Below are positions 1 to 5,574 of a DNA stretch of 5,574 bases, in pieces. Source of the DNA: Chloroflexota bacterium (GTDB lineage Bacteria; Chloroflexota; UBA4733). A program made the translations under genes and the position numbers. Under the pieces are notes generated by a model. That model saw nothing but the letters and a program-made list of their open reading frames with translations. It searched no databases and had not been told where the DNA came from. The stretch spans positions 1 through 5,574 of the forward strand of contig JAMDCW010000123.1 in the NCBI GenBank assembly GCA_023489405.1, read 5' to 3'. Within the stretch, counting starts at the first letter, position 1. Every line of letters begins with the position of its first letter.

Positions 1-704
1 TGGCACGGTGTAGCGTGGATGCTGCAGGAAGGTGAAGGGGAGAGAATCGTGGGCTGTTGGGACCGGGCTGGACCGTCCATGTAGAGGTACGTGGGGTTGC
101 TTCCGTCGGCGCCGAGCCAGGAAGCCCGGATATCTCCGGGCGCTTCGGTAGCTTCGAGATAGACGGCGCCAGCACCGTCACCGAAGAGGACGCAGGTTGA
201 ACGGTCTGTCCAGTCGGTGATGCGAGAGAGTGTTTCAGCGCCGACGACGAGGGCGCTATCGTAGAGTCCGGTTACCAGGAATTGGCTTGCTGTGATGAGT
301 CCGTAGAGGAACCCGGAGCAGGCGGCCTGGATATCGAAGGCAGCGGCGGCGGATCCCAAGGCGCTCTGTAAGAGGCAAGCTACGGAGGGGAACTGATAGT
401 CGGGAGTGGCAGTGGCGCAGATGATGAGCTGGACATCTGCGCCAGTAGCGTCGGCACACTTCAGTGCGGCGCGTGCTGCGACTAAGGCGAGCGTGCTGGT
501 GGATTCGTGATCCTCAACGATATGCCGTTCTTTGATCCCTGTGCGAGTGGTGATCCATTCGTCAGAAGTGTCGACAATTTTTTCCATGTCAGCATTGGTG
601 AGCACTCGCTCTGGAACGGCTTTTCCCCAACCGGCAATTCGTACTCCTCGCTGCACGCTGTTTTGCTCGCTCTCTCGTTGTTCGATGTCTATGCCAGATG
701 GCAT
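1..704 (-). CDS. fabH: Beta-ketoacyl-ACP synthase III (FabH), partial, apparently frameshifted near its left end
   Basis: FabH condenses acetyl-CoA (or another acyl-CoA) with malonyl-ACP to begin fatty acid synthesis in the cytoplasm; relatives start other acyl chains. Seen here: the N-terminal thiolase fold with GWGKAVPERVLTNADMEK (residues 25-42), VDTSDEWITTRTGIKER (44-60), the active-site segment QAACSGF with Cys129 (codon 318-320), and the glycine-rich FGDGAGAVYLE further on. The catalytic His and Asn would lie beyond the left edge. After LYMDGP the reading frame loses family resemblance, and the conserved YTVP-type continuation is found in another frame (see the frameshift entry). The ATG at 704 is the outermost start. 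It gives about 17 residues more than E. coli FabH, and its only Shine-Dalgarno-like match is a distant AGGTG. A GTG at 656 would put the active cysteine at 113, close to E. coli Cys112, but also has a poor ribosome site. The gene lies 25 bases behind the cupin gene, so co-transcription is likely. Family certain; exact start and integrity uncertain. Confidence 0.9.
   Translation of the reverse strand, partial: MPSGIDIEQRESEQNSVQRGVRIAGWGKAVPERVLTNADMEKIVDTSDEWITTRTGIKERHIVEDHESTSTLALVAARAALKCADATGADVQLIICATATPDYQFPSVACLLQSALGSAAAAFDIQAACSGFLYGLITASQFLVTGLYDSALVVGAETLSRITDWTDRSTCVLFGDGAGAVYLEATEAPGDIRASWLGADGSNPTYLYMDGPARSQQPTILSPSPSCSIHATPC
60..80 (-). other. Apparent frameshift site in fabH
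   Basis: Reading on the minus strand, the fabH frame encodes ADGSNPTYLYMDGP down to about position 70 and then an unfamiliar serine/proline-rich tail ending SIHATPC. Dropping into the -1 frame at that point gives SPVPTAHDSLPFTFLQHPR and then YTVP, which runs to base 1 without a stop. The YTVP segment is what a FabH should carry just before its MNGREVFKFA region. One missing base around CCAGCCCGG (minus-strand sense) would explain it. No slippery heptamer is visible, so a mutation or an assembly error is more likely than programmed frameshifting. Confidence 0.7.
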
Positions 705-729
705 TGTAGCGGGTTGGCACCTGAGTTTA

Positions 730-1065
730 TCAGAGATAGTCCTCGCGTGGCGGCGAGAAGATGTCGAGCGCTTTGCCTCCTCGAGTGCCGGCGACTACTT
801 GGTGGGGGACGTTGCTGGGAATGACGTAAGAATCACCAGCAACTACGTGGCGTTCTTCGGCGCCGATGCGAAATTGGGCGTCACCTTCCAGCCATATGCC
901 GAGCTGTTCGTGGGGGTGGTGGTGCAGCGGAACTATCGCGCCAGGCTGGATTTCTACGAAAGAGAGCATGACTTTCTGGGTGGAGACGATGCGCAGGGTG
1001 ACGCCGGGGGCGAGCTGGCGCGAGGGAATGGTAGACCAATCAACAAAGTTGGGTGTCGAAGACAT
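730..1065 (-). CDS. Small single-domain cupin protein
   Basis: A 111-residue protein that is essentially one cupin beta-barrel. Motif 1 is PGAIVPLHHHPHEQLGIWLEG (residues 41-61) and motif 2 is AGDSYVIPSNVPH (76-88). His48, His50 and His88 are the probable metal ligands. By the usual spacing, the canonical glutamate position of motif 1 is occupied by Gln54, preceded by Glu53, which is common in the HxHPHEQ group. The tail ALDIFSPPREDYL resembles the end of many stand-alone bacterial cupins. The substrate cannot be told: such proteins include sugar-binding, dioxygenase and sensor-like members. I chose the ATG at 1065 because AGGA lies 8 bases upstream. The frame stays open to 1179, but that extension runs into the divergent oxidoreductase gene and is not cupin-like. 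It probably forms a unit with fabH, 25 bases downstream. Confidence 0.87.
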   Translation of the reverse strand: MSSTPNFVDWSTIPSRQLAPGVTLRIVSTQKVMLSFVEIQPGAIVPLHHHPHEQLGIWLEGDAQFRIGAEERHVVAGDSYVIPSNVPHQVVAGTRGGKALDIFSPPREDYL

Positions 1066-1138
1066 CTCTGGTATCCTAGCCGCTGCTATTGCACGATGAG
1101 CATACATTGAGGAAGCATAGCAGGATGAGAGGGTGATT
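1066..1138. promoter_or_regulatory. Divergent intergenic region between cupin and oxidoreductase
   Basis: This 73-base gap separates the start codons of two divergent genes and so must carry their promoters, unless one start is wrong. AGCATA occurs twice (1099-1104 and 1114-1119). On the minus strand these read TATGCT, a plausible -10 element, and the one at 1114-1119 is preceded by TGC, like an extended -10. No good -35 box is visible for either direction. The ribosome site AGAGGG for the plus-strand gene is at 1128-1133. Confidence 0.35.
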
Positions 1139-2215
1139 ATGGTAGAGCAAGTTGGTATTGGGGTTATCGGCGTTGGCACAATTGCGGAGATGAACCATCT
1201 GCCGGGATATCAACGCCAGCCGGATGCGCGCATCGTTGCGGTAGCGGATATCAATCAGGAACGTGCTAAGGCGGTCGCTGCAAAGTTCGGGGCGCCTTAT
1301 GCCTATGCGGACTATCATGAGTTGCTGGCTAATCCTGAAGTCCACGCCGTGAGTGTGTGTACGCCGAACTTTCAGCATGCACCAGTGAGCATTGATGCCC
1401 TCCAGGCTGGAAAGCATGTGCTCTCGGAGAAGCCGCCGGCATTATCAACGGCAGAGGCACAGGCCGTTGAAGCAGCGGCAGTAACGAATAGCCGGGTGTA
1501 TATGGTTTGTCTGAACCATCGTTTCCGGCCGGAGGTACAGCTCTTGAAGCGCTATGTGGAAGCAGGCGAGTTCGGAGAGCTCTACTACGCGAAGACGGCT
1601 ATGCTGCGACGGCGAGGATCACCTGGAGGGTGGTTCGCGCAGAAAAAGCTTTCTGGCGGTGGGGCGCTTATCGACATCGGTGTGCACATGCTGGATGTGA
1701 CACGCTATGTATTGGGAAATCCGCGGCCAGCACAGGTGCTGGGGATTACACGCCAGAAAATTGGTAGCTATTTTTTGGAAGAGTATCGTTCGTATACTCC
1801 CGCTGATATGCGAGGCATAGGACAGCGACCAGAGAATTGGGCGGGTGACGCCGACGAGCTGGCGCTCGCTGTGATTCGGATGGAGCCAGATATCACACTC
1901 TATTTGGAAGTGAGCTGGGCTCTCAATTTGGAGAAAGATGTTACGTCGACAGAGATCTTTGGCACAAAGGCAGGCGCACGGCTTGAGCCCTTCACTATCT
2001 TTACGGAAGAGATGGGACGCTTGGTAGACAGGTCGCCGCGTGTGCAGCCTATTCCCTATTCAGAGACGCACGCGCGGGCGATTCGCCATTTTCTCGACTG
2101 TATTCATACCGGCGAGCAGCCGCTGAGCGACGCGAAGCAAGCGGTGGTCACCATGCAGATTCTTGATGCGATCTATGAGTCCTCGGAGAAAGGGACCCTG
2201 ATCGTGCTTTCGTGA
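1139..2215 (+). CDS. Gfo/Idh/MocA family NAD(P)-dependent oxidoreductase
   Basis: A 358-residue cytoplasmic dehydrogenase of the glucose-fructose oxidoreductase / inositol dehydrogenase type, full length for the family. The N-terminal Rossmann fold begins with IGVIGVGTIA (GxGxxA at residues 11-16). Asp37 at the end of the second strand (VAVADIN) favours NAD over NADP. The family motif SEKPPALS carries the catalytic Lys98. The C-terminal alpha/beta domain contains the conserved SGGGALIDIGVHMLD, with Asp179 and His183 in the expected catalytic positions. The family oxidises or reduces hydroxyls of sugars, inositols and related polyols; the exact substrate cannot be read from the sequence. I preferred the ATG at 1139 because AGAGGG lies 5 bases upstream. 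A GTG at 1133 with AGGA 7 bases upstream is a close alternative, adding two residues. The gene is monocistronic in this window, divergent from the cupin gene and convergent with the HAD gene. Confidence 0.93.
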   Translation: MVEQVGIGVIGVGTIAEMNHLPGYQRQPDARIVAVADINQERAKAVAAKFGAPYAYADYHELLANPEVHAVSVCTPNFQHAPVSIDALQAGKHVLSEKPPALSTAEAQAVEAAAVTNSRVYMVCLNHRFRPEVQLLKRYVEAGEFGELYYAKTAMLRRRGSPGGWFAQKKLSGGGALIDIGVHMLDVTRYVLGNPRPAQVLGITRQKIGSYFLEEYRSYTPADMRGIGQRPENWAGDADELALAVIRMEPDITLYLEVSWALNLEKDVTSTEIFGTKAGARLEPFTIFTEEMGRLVDRSPRVQPIPYSETHARAIRHFLDCIHTGEQPLSDAKQAVVTMQILDAIYESSEKGTLIVLS

Positions 2216-2222
2216 GCCTGTA

Positions 2223-2265
2223 AGAGCGTGGAGCATTGGATCTTCATCGGAGTATCCAGCGCTCT
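2223..2265. terminator. Imperfect hairpin at the convergent gene junction
   Basis: AGAGCGTGGA (2223-2232) can pair with TCCAGCGCTCT (2255-2265), giving a 10-bp stem with one bulged G and a 22-base loop. It begins 8 bases after the oxidoreductase stop codon and its right arm lies inside the last codons of the HAD gene. There is no run of T on either side, so it is at best a weak or Rho-assisted bidirectional terminator. Confidence 0.28.
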
Positions 2266-3032
2266 ATTGCCCTTGCAACGCCATGGTCGCTATTAGAGCA
2301 GGTTTCGGCTTTGGCAATGGTCCGGATGTTGACGTGGGCATTGGCCATAGCTATACCCAGCCCAGCCCAATGGAGCATTTCGAGATCATTGATGTTATCA
2401 CCGATGGCCATGATTTGGCTTACTGGGATGCCGTAGCGCGCTGCGAGCCATTGGAGCGCATGGGCTTTCGATGTGCCTTTGGCGTAGAGCGAAAGGCTGA
2501 TGTCATCAAAGGCTAGCCAGGAGCAGGCGTGGTGCAATTCGGCTTGTATGTGGGTTTGGATGGCGGTAATAGCTGCTGATTGCCCTGTAAACCAGAGTTT
2601 ATTTATAGCTATCGATGTGCTGGTGAGTGGGGATTCAAGGCCTCCGATCATTTCGGAACGATGGACAGAGCGGGAGTCATCGAGGCCGTGTTGCATCTCG
2701 TGGTGAATCTCAATGGCGGGGTCATGCCGGTGGATGATGGTGTGTAAGCTATGCACTATGGGGTGGGGAAGGGGGTTGTGGACGAGTATCCGGTCCTTGT
2801 TGTGATTGAGGATTATTGCGCCATCGATGGCGATGAATGGAGTTGTCAGGCTAAGATAGCGGTGAATTTCTCGGATTTCACGCGGTGCGCGTCCGGAAGC
2901 TAGGACAACTTTGACCCCGGTTTGTTGGGCGGCGAGGACTGCCTCATAGTTTTGTTGAGAGACCTCGCCACGGGGGTCTAGGAGTGTGCCATCGAGGTCG
3001 AGAGCGAGGAGTTGGTAAAGTGTTGCTGACAT
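2244..3032 (-). CDS. Cof-type HAD-superfamily phosphatase (subfamily IIB)
   Basis: A 262-residue cytoplasmic hydrolase with all four HAD motifs. LLALDLDGTLLD carries the nucleophile Asp12 and acid/base Asp14; VLASGR carries Ser46; KGTSKAHAL carries Lys189; and AIGDNINDLEM (Asp212, Asp216) binds Mg2+. The segment between motifs II and III, about residues 80-185, has the length and position of a C2B cap, which sets substrate choice. Cof-type enzymes dephosphorylate sugar phosphates, flavin precursors, pyridoxal phosphate and similar small molecules; which one applies here is unknown. The usual SNGA-type segment after motif II reads IDGA (69-72). The cap is unusually rich in histidine: 11 of residues 77-124. 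No Shine-Dalgarno sequence precedes the ATG at 3032, although the start is otherwise clear because motif I begins at residue 12. It follows the MFS gene by 45 bases on the same strand and may be its partner. Confidence 0.93.
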   Translation of the reverse strand: MSATLYQLLALDLDGTLLDPRGEVSQQNYEAVLAAQQTGVKVVLASGRAPREIREIHRYLSLTTPFIAIDGAIILNHNKDRILVHNPLPHPIVHSLHTIIHRHDPAIEIHHEMQHGLDDSRSVHRSEMIGGLESPLTSTSIAINKLWFTGQSAAITAIQTHIQAELHHACSWLAFDDISLSLYAKGTSKAHALQWLAARYGIPVSQIMAIGDNINDLEMLHWAGLGIAMANAHVNIRTIAKAETCSNSDHGVARAIERWILR

Positions 3033-3039
3033 GTGAATT

Positions 3040-3045
3040 AGTGTA
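3040..3045 (-). promoter_or_regulatory. Possible -10 element just before the HAD gene
   Basis: On the minus strand TACACT ends 7 bases before the HAD ATG. That is the spacing expected of a leaderless transcript, and it fits the absence of a ribosome site there. A poor -35 match (TTATCA, 3061-3066) lies 15 bases upstream. The case rests on position and one short motif only. Confidence 0.2.
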
Positions 3046-3077
3046 ACGCTGCCGGGTGAGTGATAAGGGCGATGGGT

Positions 3078-4337
3078 TTAAGCTTTGTCGGCTTGCCATT
3101 GGGGAATAGTGGCAAAGAGGATGCCGGCAAAGATGCGGAGCGCGGCGGCGATAAGGAGAACGACGTGAATATCGATGATGCGGAGCAGAGCCGTCCCTAG
3201 TGTAGGGAGGAGGACGCCTGCGCCACCAACAAGAGTATTGTAGATGGCGACGCGCGTAGGGCGTTCATTGGGTGAGCCGATTCCCATGAGAACCTGGGTG
3301 ATTGAAGTGGTGACACCGGATCCGAAGAGATTGGCGTAAATTGCCACGAAGACATAGACGGTCATGTTGGGAGTGAGACTGACGAGTGCGGGGAAGATCC
3401 CCCAACCGATGCATGAGAGAGCAAGGAGTGAACGGAGGCGCTGCTGGGTCATGTAGCGTCCCCAGATAGGATAAGAGATGGTAGCAGCAAGGCTGCCGAG
3501 CGTAGCGGCAAGGCCGATTTGATTGTCGGCAGCACGAAGGGTTTTTACGAGGTAGATGGAGAAGAGGGCTTGAGGGAGGTAAAGGCCAGCGAGGTAGAAG
3601 ATGAGGCCGGTCATGAAGCGCTGAAAAGCTGAACGCTTCAAGATGGTGCGGATGGATTGGAGTTGCTGCTGTTTTGCAGTGTCATCGCTATCCTTGGGGA
3701 GGATGAGACGGTGGCGATGGTAGAGGCCGATGAGGGAAATGGCAAAGGCCAGCACGAAGACTACCTGGTAGTTGAATGGCACCGGCATGAAAGAGAGGGC
3801 GATACCACCGAGAAATGCGGAGAGAGTAGTGCTGAGGCCGGCAAGTGTGTTGCGCCAACTGAGGACTTCAGCACGTTTATCAGGAGGAATGGCCTCGGCG
3901 ATTTGAGAGACGATGGCGATATTGCTGATAACAGTTGGAAATGAGCCGAGGAAGATAATCGTGATGAAAACCCACCCTTCTGCCGTATGGGGAAGAAACG
4001 GCACGATCACGAGGAGCGCGTAACCGAGGCGCCAATAGAAGGGAGGTATGACGGCGAGCCGTATGTCGGACTGGTGACGACGGACGAAACTGGCAGCTCG
4101 AAGTGAGAGTAAAGTGCCACCGATGGCAGGGAGTGATACGAGGAGCCCTACTTGGAGGGCTGTACCGCCGATGCGTAAGAGGTAGACCGCAGTGAAGGTT
4201 TGAATAACGCCGGTCAGTAGGCTTGACCAGAGGACATCGGCATAGAGGACCGTCGTATTATCAGCGACGACGTCACCGGTACGTCTGGGCCAGAGGAGCA
4301 TCAGCAGGCTGCTGGGGTGTAGTAACCGGCGGAGCAC
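3078..4337 (-). CDS. Major facilitator superfamily (MFS) transporter
   Basis: A 419-residue inner-membrane protein with about 12 hydrophobic segments, roughly at residues 33-55, 61-79, 101-115, 122-146, 164-183, 190-206, 240-265, 274-294, 303-321, 325-351, 366-385 and 391-411. A charged central loop (about 207-238) divides the two six-helix halves, as in MFS proteins. The loop after helix 2 is basic (VRRHQSDIR, 85-93), but the classical motif A glycine and aspartate are not obvious. The substrate is unknown; drug efflux or sugar/metabolite transport are both possible. I chose a GTG start at 4337 because a perfect AGGAGG ends 9 bases upstream. The ATG at 4346 abuts that AGGAGG directly, which is poor spacing. 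The frame stays open to a GTG at 4460, but that extension is proline-rich, unlike a transporter, and fills the divergent promoter region. The gene probably leads a two-gene unit with the HAD phosphatase and is divergent from the acetyltransferase. Confidence 0.88.
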   Translation of the reverse strand: MLRRLLHPSSLLMLLWPRRTGDVVADNTTVLYADVLWSSLLTGVIQTFTAVYLLRIGGTALQVGLLVSLPAIGGTLLSLRAASFVRRHQSDIRLAVIPPFYWRLGYALLVIVPFLPHTAEGWVFITIIFLGSFPTVISNIAIVSQIAEAIPPDKRAEVLSWRNTLAGLSTTLSAFLGGIALSFMPVPFNYQVVFVLAFAISLIGLYHRHRLILPKDSDDTAKQQQLQSIRTILKRSAFQRFMTGLIFYLAGLYLPQALFSIYLVKTLRAADNQIGLAATLGSLAATISYPIWGRYMTQQRLRSLLALSCIGWGIFPALVSLTPNMTVYVFVAIYANLFGSGVTTSITQVLMGIGSPNERPTRVAIYNTLVGGAGVLLPTLGTALLRIIDIHVVLLIAAALRIFAGILFATIPQWQADKA

Positions 4338-4346
4338 AGAGAGCAT

Positions 4347-4352
4347 CCTCCT
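4347..4352 (-). promoter_or_regulatory. Ribosome binding site AGGAGG deciding the MFS start
   Basis: A perfect AGGAGG on the minus strand ends immediately before an ATG (4346-4344) and 9 bases before an in-frame GTG (4337-4335). The spacing supports GTG initiation and disfavours the adjacent ATG. Confidence 0.55.
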
Positions 4353-4375
4353 CACGGCTGATGGTAGCCTAGCAG

Positions 4376-4388
4376 GTATCCATGATAC
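4376..4388. repeat. Short perfect inverted repeat, possible operator
   Basis: GTATC-CAT-GATAC is a perfect 5-bp inverted repeat around a 3-base centre, lying 38 bases upstream of the MFS start and about 100 bases upstream of the acetyltransferase start. Its place in a divergent promoter region would suit a dimeric repressor, but a palindrome this short also arises by chance. Confidence 0.25.
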
Positions 4389-4414
4389 GGCTGGAGTGAG
4401 GTGAGGTCTAACTA

Positions 4415-4464
4415 CTCGGTGACTCGGGCAGTTGGGAGGAGGTTTTGGGGGGCAAGTCACTGGG
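4415..4464 (+). other. Potential stem-loop upstream of the acetyltransferase
   Basis: As plus-strand RNA, CTCGGTGACT (4415-4424) can pair with AGTCACTGGG (4455-4464) over 10 bp, two of them G-U, enclosing a 30-base G-rich loop. It ends 24 bases before the ATG and leaves the ribosome site free. It could be a 5' leader structure if transcription starts upstream of 4415, which is not shown. Confidence 0.22.
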
Positions 4465-4488
4465 AATCTCTATGAAGCGAGGGATGGG

Positions 4489-5574
4489 ATGACTGCAGAG
4501 GCAGAGCAATCAAGAGTTTTAGCTCCGGATGAACGGTTGCGTTTGCGCTGGTCCACGGTGGCTGATGCCGATCGTGTGGCGCAGTTGGTAGCACAAGTCT
4601 TTCGCGAAAGTGCCACTGCCGGAGCGGATGAGCGGACAAAACGCTATGCTCGCGCACTCTTTAGGGAGGCACATCCAACTCTCGGTCCGGAAGATTGGGC
4701 GGTAGTGGAGAACATCGCTTCAGGTGAGATCGTGGCCTGTAGTTGCTTGATGCGGAATACATGGCGATATGGAACAGTGACCTTTCCGGTTGGACGTCCC
4801 GAGTTGGTGGCAACAGATGAGCGCTACCGGCGACGGGGATTGATGCGTTCAATCTTCCACTGGCTGCATGAGCGTAGTAGGCAGCGAGGTGATTTGGTAC
4901 AAGGCATCACGGGGATCCCCTACTTCTACCGGCAGTTTGGCTATGAATATGCCCAGGGGCTGCCTGGTGGCCACCGCGTGTATTTTGCCGATCTTCCATC
5001 TCCATCACCGGTGGAAAGCAAGGAGGTTGAGCTGCGTCCAGCAGTCATTGAGGACGCACCAGCGCTGCATACGCTTGTGGAAAGCAACAGCCGCCGATGG
5101 GTGGTTGCTGCGGTTACCGATACGGAGTATTGGTGTCATAGGCTCTCGCATCCTGGAGACTCAGATGCAGACTGGCGGATATTTACGATCTGGTTCTCCG
5201 GTGAAAAGGTTGGTTTTGTGGGATTTCGCGCGCTACGAGAGCGCTCTTTCGCACAGGTCCGCCTGCTCGAGCTGCGCGAGGAGGTTAATTGGCGAGCACT
5301 GACGATCCCATTGCTGCGGACATGCCAGGATATTGCGAAGACCCTTCCCGTTACCCGGCCGATGGAAGCGCCAGTAGGAGTGGAGCTTTTCTTGGGACAA
5401 ACGCACCCTTTCTTGACGGTGCTCGGACCTTCACTGTTACATCATAAACCACGAGCCTATGCGTGGTATGTACGTGTAGCCGATCTTCCGCAATTTATCC
5501 AGCGTATCGCTCCGGTCCTCGATGCGCGCTTGGCAGCGTCGAGCCTGGCAGGCTATAGCGGAGACCTCCTCGTG
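4489..5574 (+). CDS. Eis-like GNAT family N-acetyltransferase, 3' end outside window
   Basis: An open frame of 362 codons with no stop before the right edge. It transfers an acetyl group from acetyl-CoA to an amine; the acceptor is unknown. The N-terminal GNAT domain (about residues 17-155) carries the acetyl-CoA loop RYRRRGLMRSIF (112-123) and the typical strand IPYFYRQFGYEYA (143-155). A second GNAT-like region begins with VELRPAVIEDAPAL (180-193). From about residue 325 the chain (YAWYVRVADLPQFIQRIAP, then LDARLAASSLAGYSG) resembles the sterol-carrier-like C-terminal domain of Eis-type enzymes, so only a short part should be missing. Mycobacterial Eis acetylates aminoglycosides and proteins, but that role should not be assumed here. 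The ATG at 4489 has GAGGG 5 bases upstream; the ATGs at 4472 and 4484 run straight into a TGA. The gene is divergent from the MFS gene. Confidence 0.9.
   Translation, partial: MTAEAEQSRVLAPDERLRLRWSTVADADRVAQLVAQVFRESATAGADERTKRYARALFREAHPTLGPEDWAVVENIASGEIVACSCLMRNTWRYGTVTFPVGRPELVATDERYRRRGLMRSIFHWLHERSRQRGDLVQGITGIPYFYRQFGYEYAQGLPGGHRVYFADLPSPSPVESKEVELRPAVIEDAPALHTLVESNSRRWVVAAVTDTEYWCHRLSHPGDSDADWRIFTIWFSGEKVGFVGFRALRERSFAQVRLLELREEVNWRALTIPLLRTCQDIAKTLPVTRPMEAPVGVELFLGQTHPFLTVLGPSLLHHKPRAYAWYVRVADLPQFIQRIAPVLDARLAASSLAGYSGDLLV

Larger units (their letters stand above)
4338..4488. promoter_or_regulatory. Divergent control region between MFS and acetyltransferase genes
   Basis: This 151-base non-coding stretch must hold promoters for both genes. 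I see no clear sigma-70 pair in either direction. It contains a 13-base palindrome, a G-rich island on the plus strand (G runs at 4426-4428, 4434-4436, 4447-4452 and 4462-4464) and a potential RNA stem, described separately. The ribosome site GAGGG of the acetyltransferase is at 4479-4483. Confidence 0.4.

Noticed and set aside
60..80. Programmed -1 frameshifting in fabH
   Set aside because: The required frame change is -1 but there is no X XXY YYZ slippery heptamer or stop codon nearby, and FabH is not known to use recoding.
256..459. Minus-strand open frame of 67 codons within fabH
   Set aside because: The arginine-rich translation is typical of an off-frame reading; the FabH active-site cysteine lies in the other frame of the same stretch.
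532..1110. Plus-strand open frame of 192 codons opposite fabH and the cupin gene
   Set aside because: It lies antisense to two genes with clear family motifs and its own translation shows no recognisable domain; it is a shadow frame.
1066..1179. Longer cupin N-terminus starting at 1179
   Set aside because: The extra 38 residues are not cupin-like, overlap the start of the divergent oxidoreductase, and the ATG at 1065 has a good ribosome site.
3657..3944. Plus-strand open frame of 95 codons opposite the MFS gene
   Set aside because: It is antisense to the central loop and helices of a clear transporter, with no start signal or recognisable domain.
1070..4381. GGTATCC present in both divergent intergenic regions (1070-1076 and 4375-4381)
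   Set aside because: A shared 7-mer is within chance expectation, the flanks differ, and the palindromic partner GATAC is present only at the second site.
4338..4460. Longer MFS N-terminus starting with GTG at 4460
   Set aside because: The extension is proline-rich with no membrane or family character, and would fill the only space for divergent promoters.
4868..5302. Plus-strand open frame of 144 codons inside the acetyltransferase
   Set aside because: It is in another frame of a gene with intact GNAT motifs on both sides, and its translation has no family resemblance.

Overview
The window looks like ordinary chromosomal DNA from a free-living bacterium of moderately high GC. It holds six protein genes packed tightly on both strands and no RNA gene, mobile element or CRISPR array. 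The mix (FabH, small cupin, Gfo/Idh/MocA oxidoreductase, Cof-type HAD phosphatase, MFS transporter, Eis-like GNAT) and the protein style are reminiscent of Chloroflexota or related environmental lineages. That placement is an impression from family resemblance, not a demonstrated one.

Layout. On the minus strand, positions 1-1065 hold a probable two-gene unit: a small cupin (730-1065) followed 25 bases later by the ketoacyl-ACP synthase III gene fabH (1-704, running off the left edge). A 73-base gap (1066-1138) separates this unit from a divergent plus-strand NAD-type sugar or inositol oxidoreductase (1139-2215). That gene converges on a minus-strand pair, an MFS transporter (about 3078-4337) followed by a HAD phosphatase (2244-3032). 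The two stop codons of the convergent genes are only 28 bases apart, and an imperfect hairpin sits there. The MFS gene is in turn divergent from a plus-strand Eis-like N-acetyltransferase (4489 to the right edge, incomplete). They share a 151-base control region that contains a short palindrome, a G-rich island and a possible stem.

How the genes fit together. No single pathway links all six. Plausible small units are cupin-fabH, MFS-HAD, and the divergent MFS/acetyltransferase pair, which could be a drug efflux plus drug modification arrangement (inference only). The most notable observation is an apparent one-base frameshift in fabH near position 70. The conserved continuation of the protein is encoded in a different frame from there to the left edge, so this copy is either damaged or carries a sequencing error. 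I see no convincing new biological system here.
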